A stretch of DNA of 64,000 nucleotides from an uncultured Rivibacter sp. (GTDB taxonomy: Bacteria > Pseudomonadota > Gammaproteobacteria > Burkholderiales > Burkholderiaceae), in NCBI GenBank assembly GCA_946480925.1, contig CAMLLU010000022.1, positions 1 to 64,000 of the forward strand. Direction: 5' to 3'. The notes beneath the pieces are model-generated. The model was given only the letters and a program-made list of their open reading frames with translations, did not search any database and was not told the DNA's origin. The translations under genes and the position numbers were made by a program. Below are positions 8,680 to 17,284 of the stretch, piece after piece (position 1 is the stretch's first letter; each line of letters opens with the position of its first letter).

Positions 8680-10752
8680 ATGGCACCGGCTTCGAACCAA
8701 CGCGCCGCGGCGCGCCGCCAGCGTTCCGCCTGGGACCTCACCGCGCTGCTGAACGCAGCGGCCCCCAAGGCGCCGCTGCCTGAGCGGCACCTGTGGCTCA
8801 TTCGCCTGCTCGAGTGGATCCGCCACCGCGCGCCGGCCGACCCCGCGCTGGACGTGGGCAGCAACACCACGCTGACCGCGGTGCTGCGCATCCGCCACCT
8901 GCTCAACGTGCTCGACAAGCACGCCGAGCATCGCGGCCGCGTGGTGGCGCTGCTGGCGGCGTTCTGGCGCGAGATCGACGTGTCGGCGCTGCTGGCCGAC
9001 TTCGGCTTTGCGCCGCGGCTGGCGTTTTTCGGCGAGATCGGCGAGCGCCTGCGCGCGCGCCTGCTGCCGCACACGCCGGCCACCACCGACCTGTCCGAAC
9101 TGTTCGGCCTGCTGTTTGCCGACATCGACGACGCCAGCTGGCTGCGTGCGCTCGACGACGACACGCTGGCCCGCCTGGGCGTGCTGTTCAGCGAGGTCAC
9201 GGCCCATGTCGAAACGCCGGGCCCGATGGGCTGGCGCGAGCCCTTCCACGACGCCATCATGTTCCTCGCCGCGCAGGTGCGTGCCGTGGGCTTTTCAGGG
9301 CCGATCCGCCAGCGCATGAGCACTTCGGCGCTGGTGGGCCAGCCCTTTCGCCAGCTGGCGCGCGCGGCCGAACAGATGCGCGAGCATGCCGAGGCGGGCG
9401 ACACCGCCGCGGTATTGCGCGACGTGCAGTACCTGCGCGCGTTGCTCGACGCCTGCCGCACCGCCGCGGGCACCGTGCACGAGCACCTCGAAGAGCACGG
9501 CGTCTCGGTGGACATCGTGTTCCAGCTCGACCAGCTGTTCGAGCGCACGCACCGCATCGAGGAGCTGCTCATCTGCGCCATCTCCCCGCAACCGGGTCCC
9601 GAGATCTGCCGGCTGCTGGCCGAGCTGGTGGAAGCCGCGGAGCGGCGCCGCAGCCTGCGCACGCCGTTCGCGCACACCTATTCGATGCTGGCGCGCAAGG
9701 TGGCCGAGCGCAGCGCCGAAACCGGCGAGCACTACATCACCCGCGACCGGGGCGAATACCTCGCCATGCTGGCCAAGGCCTGCGGCGGCGGGCTGGTGAT
9801 CGCCTTCACCACGCTGCTCAAGTTCCTCGTCATGGCGCTGGGCTTCTCGGCCTTCTGGGCCGGGCTGCTGGCGGGCGTCAACTATGCGGCCAGCTTCGTA
9901 CTGATCCACCTGCTGCACTGGACGGTCGCCACCAAGCAACCGGCGATGACGGCCCCGGCCATGGCCGCCCGGCTGGAAGACGTCTCCAGCGACGACAAGC
10001 TGGAGGGGTTCGTCGACGAGGTGGCGCACCTGATCCGCTCGCAGGTGGCGGGCATCGTGGGCAACGTGGCTGTGGTGATCCCGGTGGTGGTGCTGTTGCA
10101 GGGCCTGGGCTGGTTGACCTTCGGCGCGCCGCTCGTGGGCGAACACGCCGCCCACCACAGCCTGCAGACGCTGTCGCTGCTCGGCCCCACGCCGCTGTAC
10201 GCCGCCTTCACCGGTGTGCTGCTGTTCCTCTCGAGCCTGATCGCCGGCTGGGCCGAAAACTGGTTCGTGCTGCACAAGCTCGACAGCGCCATCCGCTGGA
10301 ACCCGCGTTTCGTCGCGGTGCTGGGCGCTTCGCGCGCCGAACGCTGGGCGCTCTGGTGGCGCACCAACATCTCGGGGCTCACGTCGAACATTTCGCTGGG
10401 CCTGATGCTGGGCCTGGTGCCGGCGGTGGCGGGCTTCTTCGCGCTGCCCATCGAAGTGCGCCACGTCACGCTGTCGAGCGGGCAGATCGCCGCGGCGCTG
10501 GGCAGCTTCGGCCTCGAGCTGCTCTACAAGCGCGAGTTCTGGTGGTGCGTGGCGGCGATCCCCGTCACAGGCCTGCTCAACCTCACGGTGAGCTTCTTCC
10601 TGGCCTTCAAGCTGGCGATGCGCTCGCGCGGCATTCGCGTGAGCGACCGGCAACGCATCTACGCTGCCATCCGCACGCGCCTGGCCAGCCGGCCGTTGTC
10701 GTTCCTGTTGCCGCCGCAGGCCACGGCCGCCACCCGCCAGCCGGCGTCATGA
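8680..10752 (+). CDS. Gcr-type 'site-specific recombinase' membrane protein
   Basis: 690 residues beginning directly after the apaG stop codon (TGA-ATG with no gap). It belongs to the family named after the gonococcal site-specific recombinase Gcr. The first half is soluble and helical; from about residue 365 onward several hydrophobic segments appear (GLVIAFTTLLKFLVMALGFS, GIVGNVAVVIPVVVLLQGLG, YAAFTGVLLFLSSLIAGWAE, LGLMLGLVPAVAGFFAL, LLNLTVSFFLAFKLA). No tyrosine- or serine-recombinase catalytic motif is visible, so the historical name probably does not describe its activity; a role in the membrane is more likely. The apaG neighbour is common in betaproteobacteria. Confidence 0.85.
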   Translation: MAPASNQRAAARRQRSAWDLTALLNAAAPKAPLPERHLWLIRLLEWIRHRAPADPALDVGSNTTLTAVLRIRHLLNVLDKHAEHRGRVVALLAAFWREIDVSALLADFGFAPRLAFFGEIGERLRARLLPHTPATTDLSELFGLLFADIDDASWLRALDDDTLARLGVLFSEVTAHVETPGPMGWREPFHDAIMFLAAQVRAVGFSGPIRQRMSTSALVGQPFRQLARAAEQMREHAEAGDTAAVLRDVQYLRALLDACRTAAGTVHEHLEEHGVSVDIVFQLDQLFERTHRIEELLICAISPQPGPEICRLLAELVEAAERRRSLRTPFAHTYSMLARKVAERSAETGEHYITRDRGEYLAMLAKACGGGLVIAFTTLLKFLVMALGFSAFWAGLLAGVNYAASFVLIHLLHWTVATKQPAMTAPAMAARLEDVSSDDKLEGFVDEVAHLIRSQVAGIVGNVAVVIPVVVLLQGLGWLTFGAPLVGEHAAHHSLQTLSLLGPTPLYAAFTGVLLFLSSLIAGWAENWFVLHKLDSAIRWNPRFVAVLGASRAERWALWWRTNISGLTSNISLGLMLGLVPAVAGFFALPIEVRHVTLSSGQIAAALGSFGLELLYKREFWWCVAAIPVTGLLNLTVSFFLAFKLAMRSRGIRVSDRQRIYAAIRTRLASRPLSFLLPPQATAATRQPAS

Positions 10753-10753
10753 G

Positions 10754-10888
10754 TCATTGACCGGAGCCTTCGTCGTCCTGTCGGGCAGACGGCGGCTCCC
10801 CTTTCTTCCGACCTGAAAACATGGTCCACCAGACCACGAAGATGAGTATCGACAACGCGGCGAGAGCTTCGAGCAACAAGAGCCACAT
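10754..10888 (-). CDS. Small single-span membrane protein, 44 residues
   Basis: A leftward 44-codon ORF with one hydrophobic helix (MWLLLLEALAALSILIFVVW) followed by a basic/acidic tail containing SGRKKGEPP. The composition is exactly that of a small inner-membrane protein, with a positively charged cytoplasmic side after the span. Its start lies at or within the start region of mltA on the other strand, and its stop is 2 bases from the recombinase stop, so it fills the gap completely. No good ribosome binding site is visible, which is the main doubt. No function can be assigned. Confidence 0.5.
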   Translation of the reverse strand: MWLLLLEALAALSILIFVVWWTMFSGRKKGEPPSARQDDEGSGQ

Positions 10889-10898
10889 GGTGAATGCG

Positions 10899-12068
10899 AT
10901 GGCAGGACGACAAGGCACGGGCACGCGCCCGCTGGCGGGGATCTTATGTGGCCTGGGGGTGGCGCTGCTCGCCGGCTGCACCAGCACACCGCTGCCCCCA
11001 CCGCCGCCGCCAGCACCGCCCGTTGTCGCCGCGCCGGCCCCGCTGGACCTGCCGGCCATCACGCGTGAACGATCACGGTGGCAGCCGGTGCGCTGGGACG
11101 AACTGCCCGGCTGGGGCGGCGATGCCGTGATCCACAGCTGGGTCGCGCTGCTGCGCAGCTGCCAGAAGCCCGCCGCCGGCTGGGAAGCCACCTGCGCCAG
11201 CGCGAAGGAGCAGCGCGACATCGACGAAACGAAGCTGCGGGCTTGGTTGCAGCAGCAGCTGCAGCCCTACCGCGTGGAGTCGCCGGACGGCAATGCCGAA
11301 GGGCTGATCACCGGCTACTTCGAGCCGCTGGTGGAGGCCTCGCGCAAACGCACCGCCCGCCATACCGTGCCGCTGTACGGGCCGCCGGCGGACTTGGCCA
11401 AGCGCAAGCCTTGGTACACACGGGCCGAAATCGAAAGCGTGCCGGCCGCGCGCACCGCATTGCGCGGGCGCGAGATCGCCTGGTTGTCCGACCCGCTGGA
11501 CGCCTTGATGCTGCAGGTGCAAGGCTCGGGCCGGCTGCGTTTTGCCGAAGGCCAGCAGACGGTGCGGCTGGCCTTCGCCGGCCACAACGACCGGCCGTAT
11601 CAATCGGTGGGGCGCTGGCTGGTGGACCGCGGCGCGTTCACGCTGGAGCAAGCGTCGTGGCCGGCCATCAAGGAATGGGCGCGCACCAACCCCACGCGTG
11701 TGAAGGAAATGATCAACGCCAACCCGCGCTACGTGTTCTTCCGCGAAGAGCCCCTGCCCGATGCCAGCATCGGCCCACTGGGCGCACAGGGCGTGGCGTT
11801 GACGCCTGGGCGTTCGCTGGCAGTGGACAAGGCTTCGGTGCCGCTGGGCACGCTGGTGTGGATCTCCACCACCGAGCCGCAGCCCTGGTCGCCCACCCCG
11901 CCGCCGGCCAAGCCGCTGCAGCGCCTGATGGTGGCGCAAGACACCGGCGGCGCCATCACCGGCGCAGTGCGTGCCGACTACTTCTGGGGCTGGACCGAAG
12001 GTGCCGAAGACTACGCCGGGCGCATGAAGCAGCCGCTTCGCATGTGGGCGCTGTGGCCGAAACCTTGA
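10899..12068 (+). CDS. mltA: Membrane-bound lytic murein transglycosylase A
   Basis: 389 residues from the ATG at 10899 (GGTGA five bases upstream; an in-frame ATG at 10887 is possible). The signal peptide ends in the lipobox LLAGC, so it is a lipoprotein of the envelope, followed by a Pro-rich linker (PLPPPPPPAPP). The MltA beta-barrel domain shows LITGYFEPLVEASR, DPLDALMLQVQGSGRL and GHNDRPYQSVGRWLVDRG. The C-terminal 3D domain has LTPGRSLAVDKASVPLGTLV and MVAQDTGGAITGAVRADYFW, with the three catalytic/structural Asp residues. It cleaves peptidoglycan strands to 1,6-anhydromuropeptides. The next gene, 165 bp away, belongs to a different cluster. Confidence 0.95.
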   Translation: MAGRQGTGTRPLAGILCGLGVALLAGCTSTPLPPPPPPAPPVVAAPAPLDLPAITRERSRWQPVRWDELPGWGGDAVIHSWVALLRSCQKPAAGWEATCASAKEQRDIDETKLRAWLQQQLQPYRVESPDGNAEGLITGYFEPLVEASRKRTARHTVPLYGPPADLAKRKPWYTRAEIESVPAARTALRGREIAWLSDPLDALMLQVQGSGRLRFAEGQQTVRLAFAGHNDRPYQSVGRWLVDRGAFTLEQASWPAIKEWARTNPTRVKEMINANPRYVFFREEPLPDASIGPLGAQGVALTPGRSLAVDKASVPLGTLVWISTTEPQPWSPTPPPAKPLQRLMVAQDTGGAITGAVRADYFWGWTEGAEDYAGRMKQPLRMWALWPKP

Positions 12069-12232
12069 CGGCGGGCGCATCAGAAAGCCTCGTACCGAAC
12101 TGCCCCCGGGTTGCGGGGGGCTCGGGGCGCGGAACCCCCAATTGGAGGTAGGCGCCACCTGAGCCGCGTGTGATATTCGTCAGCCACCGGCGCCCTGATC
12201 TGGGCGAACAGGTTCACGAATTCACGAAATTC

Positions 12233-14209
12233 ATGTGCGGCGTTGCGGGCATCTGGCATCAAGACTTCCGAGCGGCGGACGGCGCGGCGCTGCGCCGCAT
12301 GACGCACGCCCTCACGCACCGCGGCCCCGACGAAGAGGGCTACTTCCAGGCGCCGGGCATCGCGCTGGGTCACCGGCGCCTCTCGATCATCGACCTGAGC
12401 AGCGGACAGCAGCCGCTTTGCAATGAAGACGGCAGCGTGTGGGTCGCCTTCAACGGCGAGATCTTCAACTACCTCGAGCTGCGGGCCGACCTCGAAAAGC
12501 GCGGCCACGTCTTCAAGACCCGCAGCGACACCGAAACCATCGTCCACCTCTACGAAGAAAAGGGGCTGGACTTCGTCGACGACCTGAACGGCCAGTTCGC
12601 CATCGCGCTGTGGGACGACCGGCGCCGCCGGCTCGTGCTGGTGCGCGACCGCGTGGGCATCCGCCCACTGTTCCATGCCACGCTGGCCGACGGCACGCTG
12701 CTGTTCGGCTCCGAGATCAAGGCGCTGCTGGCACACGGCGGGCTGCGCGCCGAGATCGACCCGGCCGCCATCGAGCAGATCTCGACGCTGTGGGTCACGG
12801 TGCCGCCGCGCACGCCGTTCAAGGGCGTGGAAGAGCTGGCGCCCGGGCGCATGCTGGTGGTGGAGCCGGGCCGGCGCACGCTGCACCAGTACTGGCGCCA
12901 TGAGTTTCCAGCCGCGCACGAATACGAAGACCGCCCGTTCGAAGCCTGGCAGGACGACGTGCGACAACTGCTGCAAGACGCCGTGCGCCTGCAGTTGCGC
13001 TCCGACGTGCCGGTGGCCACCTACCTGAGCGGCGGGCTCGATTCATCCATCCTCACCGCGCTCGTCAAGCGCGATCACATCAACGACCTCACGACCTTCT
13101 CGGTCGGCTTTGCCGATGCGCGCTTCGACGAGCGCAGCTACCAGCGGCAGATGGTGCAGCACCTGCAGACGCAGCACCGCGAAGTGGAGGTCGATGGCGC
13201 CGACGTCGGCGAGAGCTTCGACGATGTCGTGTGGTTCGCCGAGCGGCCGATGATGCGCACCGCTCCGGCACCGCTGCTGCGCCTGGCGCAGCTGGTGCGC
13301 GACTCGGGCGTCAAGGTGGTGCTCACCGGTGAAGGCGCCGACGAGATCTTCGGCGGCTACAACATCTTTCGCGAAGACAAGGTGCGCCGCTTCTGGGCGC
13401 GCAACCCCGAGTCGGCGTGGCGGCCGGCGCTGCTGTCGCGGCTGTATGGCTACGTCGAACGCGACCCCAAGGCCGAGGCGTTCTGGCGCCTCTTCTTCCG
13501 GCAAGACCTCGAAAACACCGCCGACCCGTACTACTCGCACCGCCGCCGCTGGAGCAACGGCGCGCAGATGAAGCGCGTGTTCTCTGCGGACTTTCGCGCG
13601 CAGATGCCGGGCGAGGAAGCGATGTTCGCCGAGCTCGATGCCTACCTCGGCACCGGCCGTGAGCACTGGCACCCGCTGGCCCGTGCGCAGTACCTCGAAA
13701 TGACGCTGTTCATGTCGTGCTACCTGCTCAACTCGCAGGGCGACCGCATGATGATGGGCCGCTCGGTCGAAGGGCGTGTGCCTTTTCTCGACCACCGCCT
13801 CATCGAGCTGGCGGCACGCATTCCGCCGCGGCACAAGCTGCGTGGGCTCGAGGAGAAATACATCCTCAAGCGTGCGTTTGCCGACATGCTGCCGCCGGCG
13901 ATCGCATCGCGGCCCAAGCAGCCCTACCGCGCCCCCATCGGCGCGAGCCTTGCGCAAGGCGGCCTGACGAACCGGCTGCTGCAGCGCGAAGCCCTGCAGC
14001 GCAACGGCTACGCGCACGTGCCGGCGATCGAAAAGCTGCTGCTCAAGGCGCGCGCCCCTGCAGCCGCAGCCCCCAGCGAACGTGACGAGATGGCACTGGC
14101 CATCGTGGCATCGCTGCAGCTGCTGCATCACCAGTTCATCGACAACTTCAGGCAGCCCACCCCGGGAGGACACCCCCATGCTCAAGAACGAACAACAGTT
14201 GCGCACTGA
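12233..14209 (+). CDS. AsnB-like glutamine-dependent amidotransferase (first gene of the ACP/ligase cluster)
   Basis: 658 residues. The start must be the ATG at 12233 because class II glutaminases need Cys at position 2 (MCGVAGIW). The N-terminal Ntn-hydrolase domain (about 1-200) has THRGPDEEGYF and GHRRLSIIDL; the synthetase domain (about 240-600) has the ATP-PPi loop YLSGGLDSSIL near residue 264, LTGEGADEIFGGYNIF and VEGRVPFLDHR. It uses glutamine and ATP to amidate a carboxylate. True asparagine synthetase is possible, but its stop lies 32 bp inside an ACP gene and four more cluster genes follow, which points to a dedicated substrate. It resembles the amidotransferases found in exosortase/PEP-CTERM-linked surface-glycan loci; no exosortase is in this window. 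No clear ribosome binding site. Confidence 0.88.
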   Translation: MCGVAGIWHQDFRAADGAALRRMTHALTHRGPDEEGYFQAPGIALGHRRLSIIDLSSGQQPLCNEDGSVWVAFNGEIFNYLELRADLEKRGHVFKTRSDTETIVHLYEEKGLDFVDDLNGQFAIALWDDRRRRLVLVRDRVGIRPLFHATLADGTLLFGSEIKALLAHGGLRAEIDPAAIEQISTLWVTVPPRTPFKGVEELAPGRMLVVEPGRRTLHQYWRHEFPAAHEYEDRPFEAWQDDVRQLLQDAVRLQLRSDVPVATYLSGGLDSSILTALVKRDHINDLTTFSVGFADARFDERSYQRQMVQHLQTQHREVEVDGADVGESFDDVVWFAERPMMRTAPAPLLRLAQLVRDSGVKVVLTGEGADEIFGGYNIFREDKVRRFWARNPESAWRPALLSRLYGYVERDPKAEAFWRLFFRQDLENTADPYYSHRRRWSNGAQMKRVFSADFRAQMPGEEAMFAELDAYLGTGREHWHPLARAQYLEMTLFMSCYLLNSQGDRMMMGRSVEGRVPFLDHRLIELAARIPPRHKLRGLEEKYILKRAFADMLPPAIASRPKQPYRAPIGASLAQGGLTNRLLQREALQRNGYAHVPAIEKLLLKARAPAAAAPSERDEMALAIVASLQLLHHQFIDNFRQPTPGGHPHAQERTTVAH

Positions 14210-14465
14210 CATTCGCCAGTTCGTCATCAACGAACTGCTGATGGGCGACACGTCGGCCATGCTGGCCGACGGCGAGTCCTTCCTGGAAACCGGCACCATC
14301 GACTCGACCGGCGTACTCGAGATCGTGATGTTCCTGGAGCAATCGTTCTCGATGAAGGTCGAAGACCGCGAGCTGGTGCCCGAGAACCTCGACTCGGTCG
14401 ACAACATCGTGCGCTTCGTGATGCACAAGACGCAGCGACAGCGGCAACCCGAACATGTTGCTTGA
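14178..14465 (+). CDS. Acyl carrier protein
   Basis: 95 residues from an ATG at 14178 with GGGAGGA upstream. A four-helix carrier protein: the phosphopantetheine attachment serine lies in GTIDSTGVLEIVMFLEQSF (DST in place of the usual DSL), and the following acidic helix 3 region is VEDRELVPENLDSVDNI. It overlaps the end of the amidotransferase by 32 bp and the start of the acyl-AMP ligase by 11 bp, so all three are translated together. It is not the housekeeping fatty-acid ACP, which is normally found with fab genes. Its likely role is to hold the acyl or aminoacyl group made by the ligase. Confidence 0.88.
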   Translation: MLKNEQQLRTDIRQFVINELLMGDTSAMLADGESFLETGTIDSTGVLEIVMFLEQSFSMKVEDRELVPENLDSVDNIVRFVMHKTQRQRQPEHVA

Positions 14466-16011
14466 CCGGTTCCTGCACGACACCGCTCAGCGTTCTCCCG
14501 ACAAGACCGCGCTCGTGTGCGGCAACCGCCGCGCGAGCTACGCCGAGTTGGAGCGCCATGGCAATGCGCTCGCGCATGCGCTGCTGGTGCTCGGCCTGCT
14601 GCGCCAAGAGCGCGTGGCGATCCACCACGACAACAGCATCGAAACGGTCGAGGCCATCTTCGCGACGTTGAAGGCCTCGTGCGTGTTCGTCACGGTCAAT
14701 CCGCAAGCCAGGCCCGACAAGCTCGCCTTCCTGCTCGACGATTGCGGCGTGCGCGTGTTGATGGTGGGCGCGCGCGCACTGTCTGCCGCTGCATCCGAGC
14801 TTGCGGCCTGCGAGCAGCTGCAGCACGTGATCGTGCTGGACCAGGAGGCTGACGCCGCAGCCACGGCCTTGCTGAGCAGCGCAGGCAAGCAGGTGCATGG
14901 GCTGCAGGCGCTGCGCGCAGCCCATGCCGACACGCCACCCGCCAACCACAACATCAGCCTCGACCTCGCCAGCCTGATCTACACCTCCGGCACCACCGGC
15001 CGCCCCAAGGGCGTGATGCTCACGCACGCCAACATGGACGCGGTGACCGGCTCGATCTGCACCTATCTGCGAAGCCACGAGAGCGACGTGATCCTGTCGG
15101 CCCTGCCGCTGGCCTTCGGCTACGGGCTCTACCAGGTGCTCACGGCGTTTCGCACCGGCGCCACGGTGGTGCTCGAGAAGCAGTTCCTGTATCCGTACCA
15201 GTACATCGAAGCCCTCAAGAAGGAAGCCGCCACCACCTTGCCGCTGGTGCCCACCATCAGCGCGCTGCTGCTCAACCTGAAGGAGCTGGATGCGCACGAC
15301 TTCGCTTCGGTGCGCTGCATCACCAACGCGGCCCAGGCCATGCCGGCCTCGCACGTGCGCCGCTGGCGCGAACTGCTGCCGCAGGCGCGCTTCTATTCGA
15401 TGTACGGCCAGACGGAGTGCGCGCGGGTGTCCTACCTGCCGCCGGAGCTGGTCGATGCCAAGCCCACGTCGGTGGGCATCGCGATCCCTGACACCGAGGC
15501 GTGGATCGAGAACGAACACGGCGAAGTGGTCACGGCGCCCGACCAGCCGGGCGAGCTGATCGTGCGGGGTCCGCACGTGATGCAGGGCTACTGGAAACGC
15601 CCCGAAGAGACCGAGCACGCGCTGCGCCCTGGCCGCTACCCCGGCGAGCGCGAGCTGCGCACTGGCGACCTCTTCCGGCTGGATGCCGATGGCCACCTGC
15701 ACTTCGTCGCGCGCAAGGACGAGCTCATCAAGACGGCCGGCGAACGCGTGGGGCCGCGCGAAGTGGAAAGCGCGCTGTACGAGATGCAGGCCGTGAAGGA
15801 AGCCGCGGTGATCGGCGTGCCCGACGACGTGCTGGGCAGCGCGATCAAGGCCTTCGTGGCGCTGCATGACGGCGCGTCGCTGACGCAGGCCGAGGTCATC
15901 AAGCATTGCCAGCGCAGGCTCGAGAGATTCATGGTGCCCAAGCACGTGGCCTTCGTGGCCGAGTTGCCCAAGACACCGTCCGGAAAGATCAGCAAGATCG
16001 GGCTGGCCTAG
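14455..16011 (+). CDS. Acyl-CoA/acyl-ACP ligase (AMP-forming)
   Basis: 518 residues, ANL superfamily. The P-loop motif LIYTSGTTGRPKGVMLTH is at about 174-191, MYGQTECAR near 315-325, the RTGDLFRLDADGHLHFVARKDELIKTAGERV block near 400-430, and the catalytic lysine in KTPSGKISK at the C-terminus. It adenylates a carboxylic acid and loads it on CoA or, given the overlapping ACP gene, on that ACP. It strongly recalls the exosortase-A-associated acyl-CoA ligases. The TAG stop codon is part of the CTAG target duplication of the element inserted right after the gene, so the insertion just spared the reading frame. Substrate unknown. Confidence 0.9.
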   Translation: MLLDRFLHDTAQRSPDKTALVCGNRRASYAELERHGNALAHALLVLGLLRQERVAIHHDNSIETVEAIFATLKASCVFVTVNPQARPDKLAFLLDDCGVRVLMVGARALSAAASELAACEQLQHVIVLDQEADAAATALLSSAGKQVHGLQALRAAHADTPPANHNISLDLASLIYTSGTTGRPKGVMLTHANMDAVTGSICTYLRSHESDVILSALPLAFGYGLYQVLTAFRTGATVVLEKQFLYPYQYIEALKKEAATTLPLVPTISALLLNLKELDAHDFASVRCITNAAQAMPASHVRRWRELLPQARFYSMYGQTECARVSYLPPELVDAKPTSVGIAIPDTEAWIENEHGEVVTAPDQPGELIVRGPHVMQGYWKRPEETEHALRPGRYPGERELRTGDLFRLDADGHLHFVARKDELIKTAGERVGPREVESALYEMQAVKEAAVIGVPDDVLGSAIKAFVALHDGASLTQAEVIKHCQRRLERFMVPKHVAFVAELPKTPSGKISKIGLA

Positions 16012-16275
16012 GGCCTGTTAACGCTATTTGGAGCCTCACGTGACCCAGGAAACGGGCGCCATCAAGGCGCAAAGCGGAAGCGGGGTTGTTCCCCCGCTGA
16101 GCATTTGCAACGCGGAGGGCGCCCGTTTCCTGGGATCACCCGCAGGGCTTGGGTCCCTGGGGGCGCATGCCGTCGTTGCCGCCTCGTTGTGTGCAGTGAG
16201 CACACCGCCTCAGCGGCGCCTAGGCCTGCGCCCCCAGGGGCCCAAGCGTGAGGCTCCAAATAGCGTTAACAGGCC
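16012..16275. mobile_element. 264-bp MITE-like element with 29-bp perfect TIRs and two internal hairpin arms
   Basis: The ends are perfect 29-bp inverted repeats (16012-16040, starting GGCCTGTTAACGC, and 16247-16275), flanked by CTAG on both sides (16008-16011 and 16276-16279), a 4-bp direct duplication. Inside, 16044-16060 and 16118-16134 are a perfect 17-bp inverted repeat that itself encloses a GCGGGG/CCCCGC hairpin (16080-16097). 16149-16167 and 16227-16245 pair over 19 bp with one mismatch and enclose a GTGTGC/GCACAC hairpin (16189-16205). One strand could therefore fold as a terminal stem with two long arms. It encodes no protein. The target YTAR pattern is that of IS5-group elements, which suggests which transposase could mobilise it; that assignment is inferred. 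No second copy is seen in the window. Confidence 0.85.
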
Positions 16276-16309
16276 CTAGGCCCGACGACAACAACGAGAG
16301 GGACCCTTC

Positions 16310-17284
16310 ATGACTTTCGACAGCAACGCCTTGAAGCTCGACGCCGCGGCCGAGGTCGAACGCATCGGCGAGGCGATGCGGCGCCAGGTGCGCGACCTCA
16401 GGCGCAAGGGCATCGTGGTGGGCATTTCGGGCGGCATCGACAGCTCGGTCACCGCCGCGTTGGCCACGCGGGCGCTGGGGCCGGGGCGCGTGTTCGGCAT
16501 CTTCATGCCCGAAGCCGACTCGGACCCCACTTCCTTGCAGCTGGGGCAGTTGCTGGCGAATCGCCTCGAAATTCGCAGCACCATCGAAGACATCGCCCCG
16601 GCGCTGGCGGCATTGAAGTGCTACGAACGGCGCAATGCCGCGGTAGCCCAGGTGATTCATGAATTCACGCCGGAATGGAAGTTCAAGATCGTGCTGCCCG
16701 GGCCCGAGCACCAGGGCCTCAACTTCTATTCGGTGGTGGCCCGCTCGCCCGAAGGCCGCGAGGTGAAGGAGCGGCTCACGCTCGACGCCTACCTCGCCAT
16801 CCTGGCGGCCACCAACTTCAAGCAACGCGTGCGCAAGATGGTCGAGTACCACTGGGCCGACCGCCTGAACTACGCGGTGGCCGGCACGCCGAACCGGCTC
16901 GAGTACGACCAGGGCTTCTTCGTGAAGCAGGGCGACGGTGCGGCCGACATCAAGCCCATCGCGCACCTGTACAAGACGCAGGTCTACCAGCTGGCCGAAT
17001 ACCTGGGTGTGCCCGAAGAGATCCGCCGCCGGCCTCCGACCACCGACACCTATTCGCTGCCGCAGGGCCAGGACGAGTTCTATTTCAGCCTGCCCTACCA
17101 CCAGCTCGACCTGTGCCTGTACGCCCGCAACCACGGCATCGACGCGGCCGAGGTGGCCACGGCCACGGGCCTGCCCATGCCGCAGGTGGAACACGCTTTC
17201 AAGGACATCGACACCAAGCGCTCGACCACGCGCTACCTGCACCAGCGGCCTCAACTGGTGGAAGACGTTCCGGGGGTGGGCTGA
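16310..17284 (+). CDS. NAD+ synthase-like (NadE family) amide-forming synthetase
   Basis: 324 residues with GAGAGGGA upstream. The ATP-pyrophosphatase loop VGISGGIDSS is at 37-46, and the NadE-like segments AGTPNRLEYDQGFFVKQGDG, DIKPIAHLYKTQVYQLAEYL and GVPEEIRRRPPTTDTYS follow. It lacks a glutaminase domain, so it would use free ammonia or ammonia from a partner such as the AsnB-like protein. Standard NadE amidates nicotinic acid adenine dinucleotide; this copy is longer than the roughly 270-residue ammonia-dependent enzymes and sits in a biosynthetic cluster, so it may act on another adenylated carboxylate. Its stop overlaps the next start (TGATG). The MITE lies 34 bp upstream. Confidence 0.82.
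   Translation: MTFDSNALKLDAAAEVERIGEAMRRQVRDLRRKGIVVGISGGIDSSVTAALATRALGPGRVFGIFMPEADSDPTSLQLGQLLANRLEIRSTIEDIAPALAALKCYERRNAAVAQVIHEFTPEWKFKIVLPGPEHQGLNFYSVVARSPEGREVKERLTLDAYLAILAATNFKQRVRKMVEYHWADRLNYAVAGTPNRLEYDQGFFVKQGDGAADIKPIAHLYKTQVYQLAEYLGVPEEIRRRPPTTDTYSLPQGQDEFYFSLPYHQLDLCLYARNHGIDAAEVATATGLPMPQVEHAFKDIDTKRSTTRYLHQRPQLVEDVPGVG

Noticed and set aside
8680..10752. Reading the Gcr-family protein as an active DNA recombinase marking a mobile island
   Set aside because: It lacks visible tyrosine or serine recombinase motifs, has several membrane spans and sits in a conserved housekeeping place beside apaG.
12069..12232. GC-rich hairpin after mltA as a strong terminator
   Set aside because: CCCCC/GGGGG pairing exists but is not followed by a T-run; it was not called a terminator.
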